Below are positions 26,128 through 36,467 of a stretch of DNA of 64,000 nucleotides, piece by piece. This stretch comes from Lomentospora prolificans (lineage: Eukaryota > Ascomycota > Sordariomycetes > Microascales > Microascaceae): the NCBI GenBank assembly GCA_029532625.1, contig JARFXM010000009.1, forward strand, positions 5,259,501-5,323,500, read 5' to 3'. Made by a program: the position numbers and the translations under genes. Below the pieces are notes generated by a model. It worked only from the letters and a program-made list of their open reading frames with translations, had not been told where the DNA came from and searched no databases. The first letter of the stretch is position 1, and each line of letters opens with the position of its first letter.

Positions 26128-26139
26128 CCCCCAAAAAAA
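26128..26139. repeat. C5-A7 homopolymer junction
   Basis: Five C followed by seven A, the complementary orientation of the T-G junctions elsewhere in the window. Confidence 0.8.
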
Positions 26140-26448
26140 GAAAATAGGATAGTGGGTTCCTGTCACCTCAATGTTTCGCACCGGGAATGAGGTTCGTCCT
26201 AAGACATCACTCACAATTGACGGGGATAGTGGCTCTCGCTATTAAACGAAATGAGGCCTCGGACACCTGAGTTTCCCAGTGAACAACACAATTTGCTCGT
26301 TAGACGAAAAAGAAAAATGAAAAGGAATACGGTGATTTGTGCTGACCCTTTTTCGAAGATGCCGATACCCGCACAGCTGCATAAGACTGGGCTTTTTGAT
26401 GCCCTGGTGCTTGGTATTCGCAATCTTCGCCCCGATTGTTGCAGAAAA

Positions 26449-26540
26449 TGTGTGTGTGTGTGTGCGTGTGTGTGTGTGCGTGTGTGTGTGTATGCGCACA
26501 CGTAGGTCCAAGCCTCGCCGACACCACCACCACCACCACC
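26449..26540. repeat. TG microsatellite followed by CAC triplets
   Basis: A TG dinucleotide tract with a few C interruptions runs from 26449 to about 26492. After about 25 bases a CAC/ACC trinucleotide run occupies about 26520-26540. On the minus strand the tract gives spurious His/Thr-rich open frames. Confidence 0.9.
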
Positions 26541-27689
26541 GATTAACACCAGCTTCATTCTCCATCGGCATAATAAGCGCGAATCTTTTTAATTCCCATC
26601 ATACGCTGATCGCCTTGACATCCCCCACCCGCCAACGAACCATGAGCGTCCCTTTTGTTTTTTCTTACCTTTTTTCGTCTCATGAGTGCTTGCTTCCCAC
26701 CCGCCCTACAAACGAACCCTGCGCCTCATGATCGCCTGGGTAAATAGCTGGATGAATAGAGCTCGCCAACATAGCCCAATCCCGCGTCTAAAAACCGTCC
26801 TTATATGGCCAAAGGTTTCACACGTAGGGCGACGAGCATGAAAGAGGATTAAGCGTGTAGAGGTGCGAGATGGTGGGCGGTTGGGGGGCGCTTGGAGGAT
26901 CGGCTGCGGTGTATGAGATAGAGTTAGATGGTGGCTATGCCTTCTGGTCGCTTACTCCCTAATGGGCCCCAGTCGGAGAATAGGAAGTAATTGTTCGTGG
27001 GGTGAAGAGTAAGCTGCTTCTCTGTTGTCGATCTTGGCTGGCGATTGTGAAAAGACCTGCCGCCTGGGGTGTGTGATTCCTACGGCGGTTGCGAGATAGG
27101 GGGAAGTGAGGATCACATCGGCGGGGGTGTACTTCGTAGTGCGCTCCCTTTGGCCGATAGGCTTCGTTGATGCTCAGGCCCGCATGCTCATCCATCGTAT
27201 TCGGGGTTAATCTGATGTCTCTTACCTGCTCAGCGTGGTGAATGTCATTGCTTCATGTATCTGATAGACTGCCTGCTGGGTAGATGGACCTGGAGGTGGT
27301 CATAGGATCTTAGCGGCTCTGTTTTGGAGCAAGGTCGGACAGCGAATAGCTGATATTGTACGACAAACCTGTAGCCTATTAAGTCGCTTGCTATATTATA
27401 TGTGCATATGTAGACGTAAGCTTGGGACTTGCGGTGTTGGGTTGACTAGACTATATATAGATGTCAGGAGATATATCTATATGCGGAGTTCCCCGGCGCT
27501 GAAAACAGGCGGTACGAACGACAGCAGGACATATTTCAAGGAATATTTATAGCCATAGTGTATAGCTAAGGCTATCTACATACATCTTTTGAAGATAATA
27601 GTCGAGGAGAGGTTTCGGCGGTTTCTTGTTTCACCTCGTCTGGAGATGAGAGGATATGAGAGATGTCAGATGTGAGGAAGACACACATG

Positions 27690-28080
27690 GAGGAGGGCTA
27701 GATACAAGGTTAGCGAGGTCAGCCTCGAGGCTAGGAAGCTCAGCAGCAACATTAACGAACTCTAGTCCAGTAACAGTAAAGCTGCATCGGGTCTTCTCGT
27801 CCAACTAGAGGTAAACTGTATCTTCCACTATTTCCGAGCTACTACAAGCGACAAGGTCCGAGATGAACACTCTCCGCGCCGGATCAAGTATATGTGACGT
27901 GATTGTTGCCGCCAGGGTAGAAACGACGGTTAAGTGTTGCGCGGTGGGCTTCGCATTTGACCTCGGGCGATTAGAGGGGGCGTACTTGGGGTAGGAGAGT
28001 CGATACAAGCGCGCAAAAGAGTGTTCTGAGCTCCTTGGTCTTGCTTGATGCGTGGGCTTGATAGCGCTGGACCAGATCAT
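27690..28080 (-). pseudogene. Gene-like frame broken by one stop or intron
   Basis: Starting from an ATG at 28080 the minus strand reads 91 residues to a TAG near 27805. The same frame then continues with peptide-like sequence ('LDEKTRCSFTVTGLEFVN', 'AAELPSLEADLANLVSS') for about 60 more residues. The TAG lies in 'acctctag', which could be a splice acceptor with a GTAGTA donor about 47 bases upstream, so this could be a small spliced gene or a relic with one stop. I recognise no family. Confidence is low because the call rests on composition alone. Confidence 0.25.
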
Positions 28081-29981
28081 AGATCAACTTCCCATCCTCG
28101 CCGTCGCCCTCGCAAGCAGTAACCAAACGTGCGGCTTACCCAGCTCACCTCACACGCCTTAAACCCCTTGGATTATGGAACCAGCCATCATCAGAACCCC
28201 GGCCATTTGGTACCTCGTAGATCATTCCTTATCTTGGGTTTAGCACTGTTGTAGAAGCGTTTTCTCCATCTGACTCCTTATCGTCTCGTCTGGCGGTGGT
28301 GTCAGTTTCTCTCAACATCAAAACACCGGAGCTTTACATTAAGCTAAAACTTGAATATAAAGTGAAGACGTAGGCACCTCTACCCACTGTAGGTCGTGCG
28401 CTGAAGATAATATGTGGTGGGAGGAGTTCATCAAGAGGGCTGGTGTTATCGGCTGCTTCGTGTCAGCTGTTTCGCCGGACCCGAGCTTATAGGCTCTCAT
28501 ACCGTACAATGAACAGAACAAGAGAAGTCATTGCAGTGTAAACCTCGCACGTCGTTACGTCGACGTTCAAAGGAGGAAGAACGTTTCTTTCCCTCTCCTA
28601 TATTTCACTTTCCCATCTTCCGTTTCTAGAGCAGCCGTATGGGCACATGAACCTCACCGGGCTGCTCCATAGCGCGAATCTATGCCCGGCCGGTCCTTTG
28701 AAGTGAAGCACTTTTACTGTTCACAAACTGGTCAACCTTCTTTCTTCCCGCACTGATGCTCCTCAGATACCTCAGATACCTCATCGAAGACCGAAGCGAT
28801 GGTATATGAGTGTCAATGTCTGCTCCGAATGGTAGTCCAAACCACATCAAGGCGCCACCCACAACGACAAAAACAGTGGCTAAGGCGTTGGTAGAGTGAG
28901 CAGGCTACGTTGATCAATTCCAAGTACGTCCGACTCGGTCGGAGACGTGACTGAAGTTACTCCCCAGGTCTCGCAGTGTGCTTCATAGCCGTGGTCCAGA
29001 TCATAGTCACCGCGATCTCTATTACCATTTCTCCATTACTGGTACCGGCAACAATCCAGTTGGTAGTGCTGGGGAAGGATTCAAACATATCTGTCTGCAT
29101 CGCCAGCCAACGCTAGATTCCGACAAGGTTGATCCTTGGCGTTTTGAACTGGCATATATCCCACAAATCACATGGCTGATTCACGGCGCTCAAGGACTTC
29201 GACTCGGGCTGTACCCTAGATTCCATCGTTTGCATAATTGTTATTACTATTAATCTCGGCCCAGTCCTCATTCCTAGCGAGATAGGAACCGAGTCCACAT
29301 CGATAGCCATCCTAGGCCAAAAAGGGCCCGCATAACCTAACCTTTCGAACCCCCCCGGAAACATAACCTGAAGAGAAACCACGACAAGAAGTCAAGTTGA
29401 GCGAATGTAGATATGAGGTGAGAAGTAGTCGTTCCGTCCCGATGAATGTAGTCCGTATCCTGGGTAAAAACGAGCCGCGTTTCTGCGGCAAATATGTCCA
29501 ATGCGAGCCTCTGGGGGGCTACCCAAGTAGAATGATGGAAAAGTGAGGTTGTAAGAGGGGGTATGAAGGAAGTGAAATAGATAAAGAAGAACACCAAGGC
29601 CATCCTATAATCTCAGAGACGCGTGACAGGAGCGAGTGACGGGAGCCCAGGGCCAAACTCCCATATGATAACATGTGAAAAGGGGAATAAAAACAGAAAC
29701 GCCTTGCCTGGTTCCCATTTTGAAAATACATACAGAGGAGTCCAACTTCTCCTTTCTCCGCCTGCTCTTCGCGTCTCGTTCTTCACATAGCTTCGCGTCG
29801 CTATGTTATCATATCGTTGCTCTCCATAAGCAATCCAGATTCCTTCCTCATTAGGGAGCAGCAGGGGAGAACACAAACCCGTTATAATGCTCTGGTTGGG
29901 AGATAGTAACAGTAAGTGGTAACAAGTGGGGCAAGATCATCTCACAAAGCGACTGGGATCCATCTTCTTAGTGTGGCCCGG

Positions 29982-31246
29982 TTACCTCGCTTTTACCGCT
30001 GCGGTTCCATTTGCTTTAATGGAGCCGCTAGCGGAACCGTTGACAGAGCCATTAATGCCCTTAGCCTGCACCTTCTCTTGCACTTGGCGCGTCGCTGCCT
30101 CGGCCGTCTTCTTGCGTTCCCTCTCGGCGCGGTCTCCGGTGTACATGGTGTTCAAAAGACGGTCCCAGATGGTAAAGAAAGGCTGGGAGAAGTTGGTCTT
30201 GATCCCCCAAGTCTGATGGTGGATATCGTGGTACGCGGCGTTGTTACTCGTAATATGCTGCATAGGATCCCAAGGGAGCGAATAACCACAGTGGTCGTCG
30301 ACGGTTTTGACGGTCGAGAAGGAGAAGAAAAACATGCCCTGGCGCATTGACATACCCGTGAGCTTGTAGGCGAGGCCGGCACCGACAGTGTCGAGCAGGA
30401 AGCCTTCAAAAGGGTGGTTGTAAAGAGCGCCATAGGCATACGGAACGTAGAGACGGTGGTGTCGGGAGTGGAAGGTGGCTAAACGTTTAGGTTAGTCGCG
30501 ATTCGCCCTCAGAGGCGCGAACGGGCCAATCACTTACTGTACATCCACTTATTCATGTGCATGAACCTGTGGAGGAAATACTGCCATGTGTCGAGGAAGC
30601 TGATAGCGAGGACGAGCTGGATAGCGGGGATGACGAGCCAGTAGATGGCCTTGGCCACCATCAATTCCCAAGTTGCAAACGCGGGCACCTCGGATCCGCT
30701 GAGGTCGGTGGTGAGGAAGGGATAATAACCACCCGCCAGGGCCCCGGCGATCAAGGGATGCGACGAGGCCATGCTCTTGGAGATTGAGGCGGCATTGAGT
30801 CCGAGGACTCCGAGAAGATGCGGTAGGGCGCGCTGAGCTAGACGGACTCTCCTCGCCCACACAGCAACGTCGTACTCCTCCATGCCTGTGAGCTGCGGCG
30901 GATCGCTAATGGAAAGAAAAGCGCCCGTGGCCATCTGGATAATCTGCTGGATGATGACGTCGCGCGCCACCTCGTACCGCGTCGCGTGGTTTCTCTTCAA
31001 AATCTCCTCGGGGGTGTGTAGTCGGTACTGCGGCCAGACGTCGAACGTATCGATGAGGTGGAAGAAGATTGACACGATCCAATACACAGCGACGGGGAGA
31101 ACCATGGAAAGCCAGAAGTCGGAGATGAAGGAGAAGAGATCGGTGACCTCGGAGACACTATAGTCGGGGAGCGGCGGTAGCGTCATATCGATCGTGGCAT
31201 TGGCCATCGTGGGCGTAGTAGCCCCTTGGAAGCTATCGTTGACCAT
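29982..31246 (-). CDS. SUR2: Sphinganine C4-hydroxylase
   Basis: Exons 31246-30538 and 30478-29982 (59 nt intron) give 401 residues. The enzyme is a di-iron ER membrane hydroxylase converting dihydrosphingosine to phytosphingosine. The three histidine boxes are visible: HRFMH (226-230), HSRHH (240-244, formed across the splice) and HDIHH (320-324). Family blocks such as 'VPYAYGALYNHPFEG', 'KTVDDHCGYSLPWDP' and 'WGIKTNFSQPFF' distinguish it from C-5 and C-4 sterol desaturases. Hydrophobic segments near 40-60 and 195-225 fit membrane anchoring. The C-terminal 40 residues are polar and variable. A second in-frame ATG at 31207 is an alternative start. It is divergent from TCTP, 2.4 kb away. Confidence 0.95.
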
Positions 31247-32864
31247 ATTGAATCGGCGATTGAATGGCTTTGGGAGAAAGAAAACAAGACAAGGAGTGAA
31301 GCAAGAGGGGGAAAAAAAAAGTGCCCCTGCGAGATTCTCAAAGTTTTTCGTTGCCCTGCAAATCTGGAGAACCCAAGGGAGGGTGGAGTGGGCCCGAAAT
31401 CGGATTCAACGCTTGGAGTCAGAAAGATTTATGGGAGCGAGGGCCTCTTATATCGCGCCTGAGGCGATGGGCAAAGAGCGAACTGGCTGTGAGAGACAGA
31501 CGACGGACGAAGGGTGCACTGTTTCCAGGACGGATGCCGACGGCTTCACCTTCCATAACACTGTCGACGTTTGGCTGAGCTGCACCCAAACAGATTATAA
31601 CTTGGGCGAAAGACAAAAAAGGGAGCGGAGGGCGGTGGAAAGTGGCACGGGCAAGTGTAAAGTTGATGGGTGGGAAGAGAGATTCGTGGTGTGATATCAC
31701 TCCTCAGAGATAATCTCTCAGCCGTTTCAATCTCGCTTCTCACCTGTTCTTGTCCGGCGCAGCCGGATTTTGTAGGTGTGGTGGCGGTGGCACCGTTCCT
31801 GCCAAGACTCCAACACCCAGGCGGAAGGACTTTGCACAGAAGCACCGAGTACACAGTGTGCTTATAGTGGATCGAGGCAGGGATGTTGGCCATGCGCTGG
31901 TGCCGGAATTCCTCGCCAACTCCCACTAAATTGCACAGATATCCAGGTACCCAATATCCTGCGCACTGTATGGTGACCCACAGATCCTAGGTGTAAATTT
32001 TCTTGCACCAAAACACTGTAAAAGAAAATCATCTGAAGCATTACGACTAATGTACGATGCAGACAGAATATGGCACAAGAGGGGAAATTAGATGACCTGG
32101 TCTCCCCTTTTACTTAGTTTCCTCTATTGCAAGGCTTGGCCTTACTCCCCAACTCTATTCCGAATAGAGTAGGCACCGCGCACCGCCCGAATTGGCGTTT
32201 ACTTTTCACAGTTTTTCTTTTTCAGCCACTGACACGCGAACCCGGACTTCTTGAATGCCCGTTCGGGTGTTTGTATTACTCGACCCAGTGTTTGGAGGTT
32301 GCGCAGTGCCGAAAGGATCCCGGGAGCTAATAATATTACCACGTAGCGTGACATTGGAACTCGAGGCTGTTGGGCATGCCAGGCCAGAGAGACACTGGCC
32401 ATGACGGGCTCGCAGTGATTTCCCCTGTGCCTGATGGCGAATGACGATCAGCACGTGATTATTAATGATGCCGGTTCTCCTCCGGCCGGGCTTTCTTTTC
32501 ATTGTCTTGGTTCCTGCTCGTCGTCTCCTTGTATGCGGATACTAGCAGGATGAATGCTTGATATCTGTGATGTGTTTACTGTTACCAGATACTCTCCTAG
32601 GCGTCAAAGGGAAAAAAAATATCAACTTCCGTCGTTGCTTCTCATGCGATTGTGTATGGCCTGGCCTATCGGCGCCGGTTGATCCTGGCCTGTGGGGATG
32701 CGCCCCAGTTTTTGGGCGCTAGTGGGTGATTGGTAAGAATCTGCAATTCTTCCCGTGAAAGCGAAGCTAAAACGAAGCGCTGGAACCGCCGGAGATTGCC
32801 ATCATAGTTGAGAGAAAAGAGTGGCCGAAAGAACCCCAGGAACAGAGAGTTTCTGACTGAAGAT

Positions 32865-32936
32865 GGTCTAGTGGCCCAATGGCAAGGCGTTTGACTACGA
32901 ATCAAAAGATTGCAGGTTCGATCCCTGCCTAGATCA
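32865..32936 (+). tRNA. tRNA-Arg (anticodon ACG)
   Basis: The 72-nt cloverleaf folds by eye. The acceptor stem GGTCTAG/CTAGATC has one G-U pair, and the D stem is GCC/GGC. The anticodon stem TTTGA/TCAAA closes loop CTACGAA, whose central ACG decodes CGU and, after A34 modification, CGC and CGA arginine codons. The variable loop has five bases. The T stem GCAGG/CCTGC carries loop TTCGATC. The discriminator is A at 32936. There is no intron. A T5 pol III terminator follows at 32951. Confidence 0.93.
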
Positions 32937-32950
32937 ACCGAAAGCTTTCA

Positions 32951-32955
32951 TTTTT
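32951..32955 (+). terminator. Pol III T5 terminator of tRNA-Arg
   Basis: A run of five T lies 15 bases after the tRNA discriminator base, the standard RNA polymerase III stop signal. Confidence 0.7.
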
Positions 32956-33450
32956 GCTGTCGCTTTCCTCGTTTCCTTTCCTTCTTTTTTCGCCTTTCCT
33001 TCTTCCACTCATTCGAAGCTTTTCATCTTTCAAGTCCTCGAGCAAGTTTATTGAGGTGGGGTATCAGGCAGGGGGCTACGGGGAACTGAATGTTTAGAGG
33101 GGGTTTGCTTCCCCAGGTTCGTGGCAAGCACTGTGCAAAAAGACCGACCGTAATCAGCACCTCACGATATCGAATGTGTGCTTTTTTCCCCACGGTCTAT
33201 AACGGACTGTTGTCGACCCTGGAAAGGTGGAAAGGTCATTTGGAAGTGAAGGAATTGGCACCTGGGAACTGAGCGGGCTGTTAGGGTTCTCTACAGGCCC
33301 CAACATTATGGCTGCACTAGTCGCTCTTTTTGTTGTGGCGCATGGTTCAGTCTTGGGCATGTCAGCATATGAAGGCTCAGATGCTGGCCTGAGGGGCGCC
33401 TGGTTCTAATGTTTTGCCGTGACGTGCAGCCAGCCATGGAGGGGTACGTA

Positions 33451-33458
33451 TCACGTGA
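33451..33458. promoter_or_regulatory. TCACGTGA E-box upstream of TCTP
   Basis: This perfect 8-base palindrome with a CACGTG core lies about 240 bases before the TCTP start codon. Such boxes bind bHLH factors (Cbf1/SREBP-like in fungi). A role here is inferred from position only. Confidence 0.35.
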
Positions 33459-33534
33459 AATTGTTTGCAGGGACCAAGAAAGCGCGCTGGCGAGCGCTGT
33501 CCAATGGCGGTGCCACCCTGGACAGACATTTTTC

Positions 33535-33690
33535 TGGACCCCTCCTCCCCCACCACAGAATCAGATCCACGATAGTCGCCTCCTCTGCCTCCGTCCTGAT
33601 CCTCTTTTTCTTTCTTGCGCCCCGCCCAATTTCTCCCTCCTTTCCTTCAACAACCCCCTTCTTGTTCACTCATCTCCAGTCTCAAAAAAC
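33535..33690 (+). promoter_or_regulatory. Pyrimidine-rich TCTP promoter/leader
   Basis: The plus strand is strongly C/T-rich up to the TCTP start at 33697, as is common around transcription starts of highly expressed fungal genes. Animal TCTP mRNAs carry a 5' terminal oligopyrimidine signal; whether this tract acts similarly is inference. Confidence 0.35.
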
Positions 33691-33696
33691 GTCAAA

Positions 33697-33929
33697 ATGA
33701 TTATTTACAAGGTAGAATACCCTGTCCCTACCCCACCCTGATGGTTCTGTTTGAATCCCCTGCTGAACCCCGCACCTACAGGACATCATCTCCGGCGACG
33801 AGATCATCTCGGATTCGTACGACCTCAAGGAGGTTGACGGCATCGTCTATGAGGCCGACTGCGCCATGATCACTGAGGGCGCTGTCGAAGTCGGTTCGTA
33901 TCTCCCTATTCTCGGGCCTAGTGGGGAGC

Positions 33930-33962
<33 letters not shown>

Positions 33963-34582
33963 ATTCCCTCGGGTTTCATCGTTGCATTGGCAAAACAATA
34001 GACAATTAACGGTCTTTACCCATTTATAGACATTGGTGCCAATGCCTCTGCTGAGGAGGCCGAGGAAGCCGTCGAAGACACCGAGGTCAAGGTCAACAAC
34101 ATCGTTCACTCTTTCCGTTACCAGTCCACTCAGTTCGACAAGAAGGCTTTCCTTACCTACCTCAAGGGTACGCGATGAATCCCCCGCTATATAAAGCTAG
34201 CCCCACCACAATGCTAGTCGGCCGTCAAGAACTTTACGTCTGACTTTTTGATCCCAGGTTACATGAAGTCCGTCAAGGCCAAGCTTCAGGAGAACGGCGC
34301 CTCGGCGGATGAGGTCAAGGCCTTCGAAACCGGCGCCCAGAAGTACGTCAAGGAGACTCTCCTTCCTAACTTCAAGGATTTCGAGTTCTACACCGGCGAG
34401 TCTATGGACCCCGATGCCATGTAAGTTGCAGCCTACTCTACTTTGGTTGTCCGTGCTTTACCCAACAGCCAAACCTAACATTTTTTTTTTTTTTCAGGGT
34501 CGTCCTTCTTAACTACCGTGAGGATGGCGTCACCCCCTATATCGTTGTTTGGAAGCACGGTCTTAAGGGCGAGAAGGTTTAA
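33697..34582 (+). CDS. TMA19: Translationally controlled tumour protein homologue
   Basis: Five exons (33697-33711, 33782-33893, 34030-34167, 34258-34420, 34498-34582) join in phase to 170 residues, the usual TCTP length. TCTP/Tma19 is an abundant cytosolic ribosome-associated protein linked to stress responses. Family signatures are visible: the N-terminus 'MIIYKDIISGDEIISDSY' (exon 1 encodes only MIIYK), 'FRYQSTQFDKKAFLTYLKGY' in the second TCTP signature region, and the C-terminus 'YREDGVTPYIVVWKHGL'. Four introns in a 513-nt reading frame make it the most intron-dense gene after ITC1. Intron 2 carries a 30-base poly-A run, and intron 4 has a long T tract before its acceptor. It converges with the proline-rich gene ending at 34981. 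Confidence 0.96.
33931..33960. repeat. A30 tract inside TCTP intron 2
   Basis: Thirty uninterrupted A lie in the 136-nt intron 33894-34029. No target-site duplication or element body surrounds it, so it looks like slippage expansion and not a retroposon tail. Confidence 0.9.
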
Positions 34583-34980
34583 GCAATGAAATTGTCCTTT
34601 TTTGGACCTCTCGTTTGTGCTATAACCGCCCCCTCACGTTTCCGAACACCCAAACCTCTCTTGTTTCCGCGGTTCACGCGTATAGAGGCAACCAGACGAC
34701 CAAAAAGTCAAGATGGGATCTGGCATATATACCTGGTCAAGTTGACCAAGACGCAATAAAATAGCGGGCTACGAAGCCATGACCCACGAGTGCGCGCCTT
34801 TTGCGGCTCTTTGAACGACCATCACAAGAAGACCACTTTGCTGTATCCCGTGATGTGATAAACTACCCCCCTTGACAGTTGATTTTGGATGAATGATAGA
34901 TATAGTTTACAAGTAATTCTGTGTTGATGGGGCTAGCGCCTCTAGAACTCCTCCCGCGCCATATTATGCATACCTTGCAA
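34583..34980. other. Convergent 3' interval
   Basis: About 400 bases between the TCTP stop and the stop of the minus-strand proline-rich gene. It should hold both 3' UTRs; no gene is seen. Confidence 0.7.
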
Positions 34981-35929
34981 TCATGTAGATCGCGGCTTCG
35001 TTCCCAAAGGTAGTGGAGGTGGGGTGTCGGCCGCGGCTGGAGAGTTAGCTCCGAATCGCTTCTTCGGAGGCGGAGGTGGTGGTGGCTTCTTCTTTGCCGC
35101 TGGGACAGCTGACGGCGCAGTCTCGGTTGCCGGTTGGGCCGCCTGTCCCGTTGCGAACCCTTGGACCCGATTGGCGATTCCGTATTTCTGGTTAAAGTTA
35201 TTCGCGGTACGCACCCCAGTCGTAACTTGCTCCCCGTGTCTCTGCCTAAAGTTGTTCGCCGTCGACGCTGCGCTCCTGGCGTCCTGGAGAGACACCGATG
35301 AGGGATCCTTGTGGAAGTCTCTTGCAGTCCGAAGGGCAGCCTGCTTTTGTGCCCATGTAGTTCCTTGGTCTGGGGGCGGAGGCGGGTTCGAAGAAGATGT
35401 AGGAGAGATTCCAAAACCGGGGACGGAGACACCCGCAGCGCCGAGGCGAGATACGGCGGATTGGTTCAGGTGGGGATCGGCCTGGGTAGGCGAGGTAGGT
35501 TGCGACCGAGGAGGGAGGCGAGGCGGGAGGGCGGGAGGAGGTCTTGCGGAGGAAGACGCCGGGGGCAGTTGCGAGGAGGTCGTCGAGGGCCTGGAAGATG
35601 CGGTCGAGGACCGGAGGGGGGGCGGCGGGAGAGGGGCGGAGGGATTGCGTTTGGGAGGCGGTTCGAAGGTGGAGGGGTCACGGAGCTCGTTGATGGGGCG
35701 TGGTGCGTACCCTGAATGCGCGGGTGCCTTTTCTCCTCTGCTGAACTTGCTGGTCTAGGTATATCACTCGTCAATCCGTGATCCCGTCTTGCACATGGGC
35801 ACTATATGGGTAGACCGGAAGTCTCCGAGTGATAAGAGGGGAAAGGGACGGAAGGGTTGTATAACGTACAACCTGATTACGGATACCGTCTCCTCGGACG
35901 GAATTGAACTTTTCCTTGAGAGAATCCAT
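34981..35929 (-). CDS. Proline-rich protein with SH3-type ligand motifs
   Basis: Exon 35929-35870 ('MDSLKEKFNSVRGDGIRNQV') joins exon 35754-34981 through a 115-nt GTACGT-CTAG intron, giving 277 residues; a GTTGTA donor three bases earlier would remove only one Val. The middle is Pro/Ser/Ala-rich and disordered. A conserved-looking block follows ('DARSAASTANNFRQRHGEQ', 'TANNFNQKYGIANRV') with two TANNF repeats. The tail has a run of seven Pro followed by Lys-Lys, a typical SH3 or profilin ligand. The layout resembles fungal Aim3/WIP-like actin-patch adaptors, but that is a guess, and I assign no gene name. It shares a 538-bp divergent promoter with Mis12/Mtw1. Confidence 0.75.
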
Positions 35930-36467
35930 CGTTATCCTAGGAGAAGTATTCCGGGTGAGCCGCAGGAAAGAGGGAATGTTCAGGTCCTGGCCGCTGGACG
36001 CTGGTCTCAAGGATGAGCGATAGGACCCTTGAGCTGGCTCAGTCCGGCCTGGCCGTCGTCCAATTACTGGTTCTGCAGGTGACGTAAGATTCTGCTAGCC
36101 AGCTGGCGGGGCAGACTCCATTGTGTATGTGTGCGCACTGAACCTTGTGCATGCTGGCGCATTGCAGGAGTTGCACAGATGGAGGTGCTCCCTGTAATAA
36201 TACAGCCAGCAGGGGGTTTCCAAAGGGGAAGCCACCACTGTGCTGGGTTTGCCCCTCCACGGCCGGGCCAACGCCAACGCCAATAGATGTCAATTGTTGA
36301 CTTTTGGTTTGCGACGTCCCTGACAAATTGACTTTCAATTTTTACCGCGTCGCGTCCTCGGCCTCTTGACACCCTCCCTACACCTTCCGACTGTGTACTC
36401 CAATATCCATTTGCGACTTCAACCAACCGCGGCTGTCGTCCAAGATAGCGGGAGGAATATTTCCAAA
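35930..36467. other. Divergent promoter, proline-rich protein / MTW1
   Basis: 538 bases between two start codons, carrying both promoters. A CCAAT pentamer occurs near 36060. No further gene is seen. Confidence 0.6.

Larger units (their letters stand above)
16192..29981. other. 13.8 kb gene-sparse interval
   Basis: No open frame in these 13.8 kb shows a domain I recognise, and none joins neighbours through convincing introns. It contains a TG/CAC microsatellite (26449-26540), poly-T/poly-G or poly-C/poly-A junctions (17184-17195, 24715-24727, 26128-26139), a CTCAGATAC tandem (about 28761-28783) and one gene-like broken frame (27690-28080, minus). The first kilobase probably holds the promoter and leader of the gene starting at 16191. 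Long noncoding RNA, unusual UTRs, decayed mobile DNA or intron-rich genes missed by eye are all possible. Confidence 0.6.
31247..33696. other. Divergent interval SUR2 / TCTP with a tRNA gene
   Basis: These 2.45 kb contain the SUR2 promoter, tRNA-Arg(ACG) at 32865-32936, a 19-base near-perfect palindrome at 32152-32170, and the TCTP promoter with a TCACGTGA box and pyrimidine tract. No other gene is visible. Confidence 0.65.

Noticed and set aside
33931..33960. A30 as the tail of a retroposon
   Set aside because: There is no element body upstream, no target-site duplication, and it sits inside a normal-length intron with intact splice sites.
35024..35758. A 244-residue plus-strand frame
   Set aside because: Its Gly/Arg-rich translation is the antisense of the proline-rich gene, which has a proper start, a splice junction and repeated motifs.
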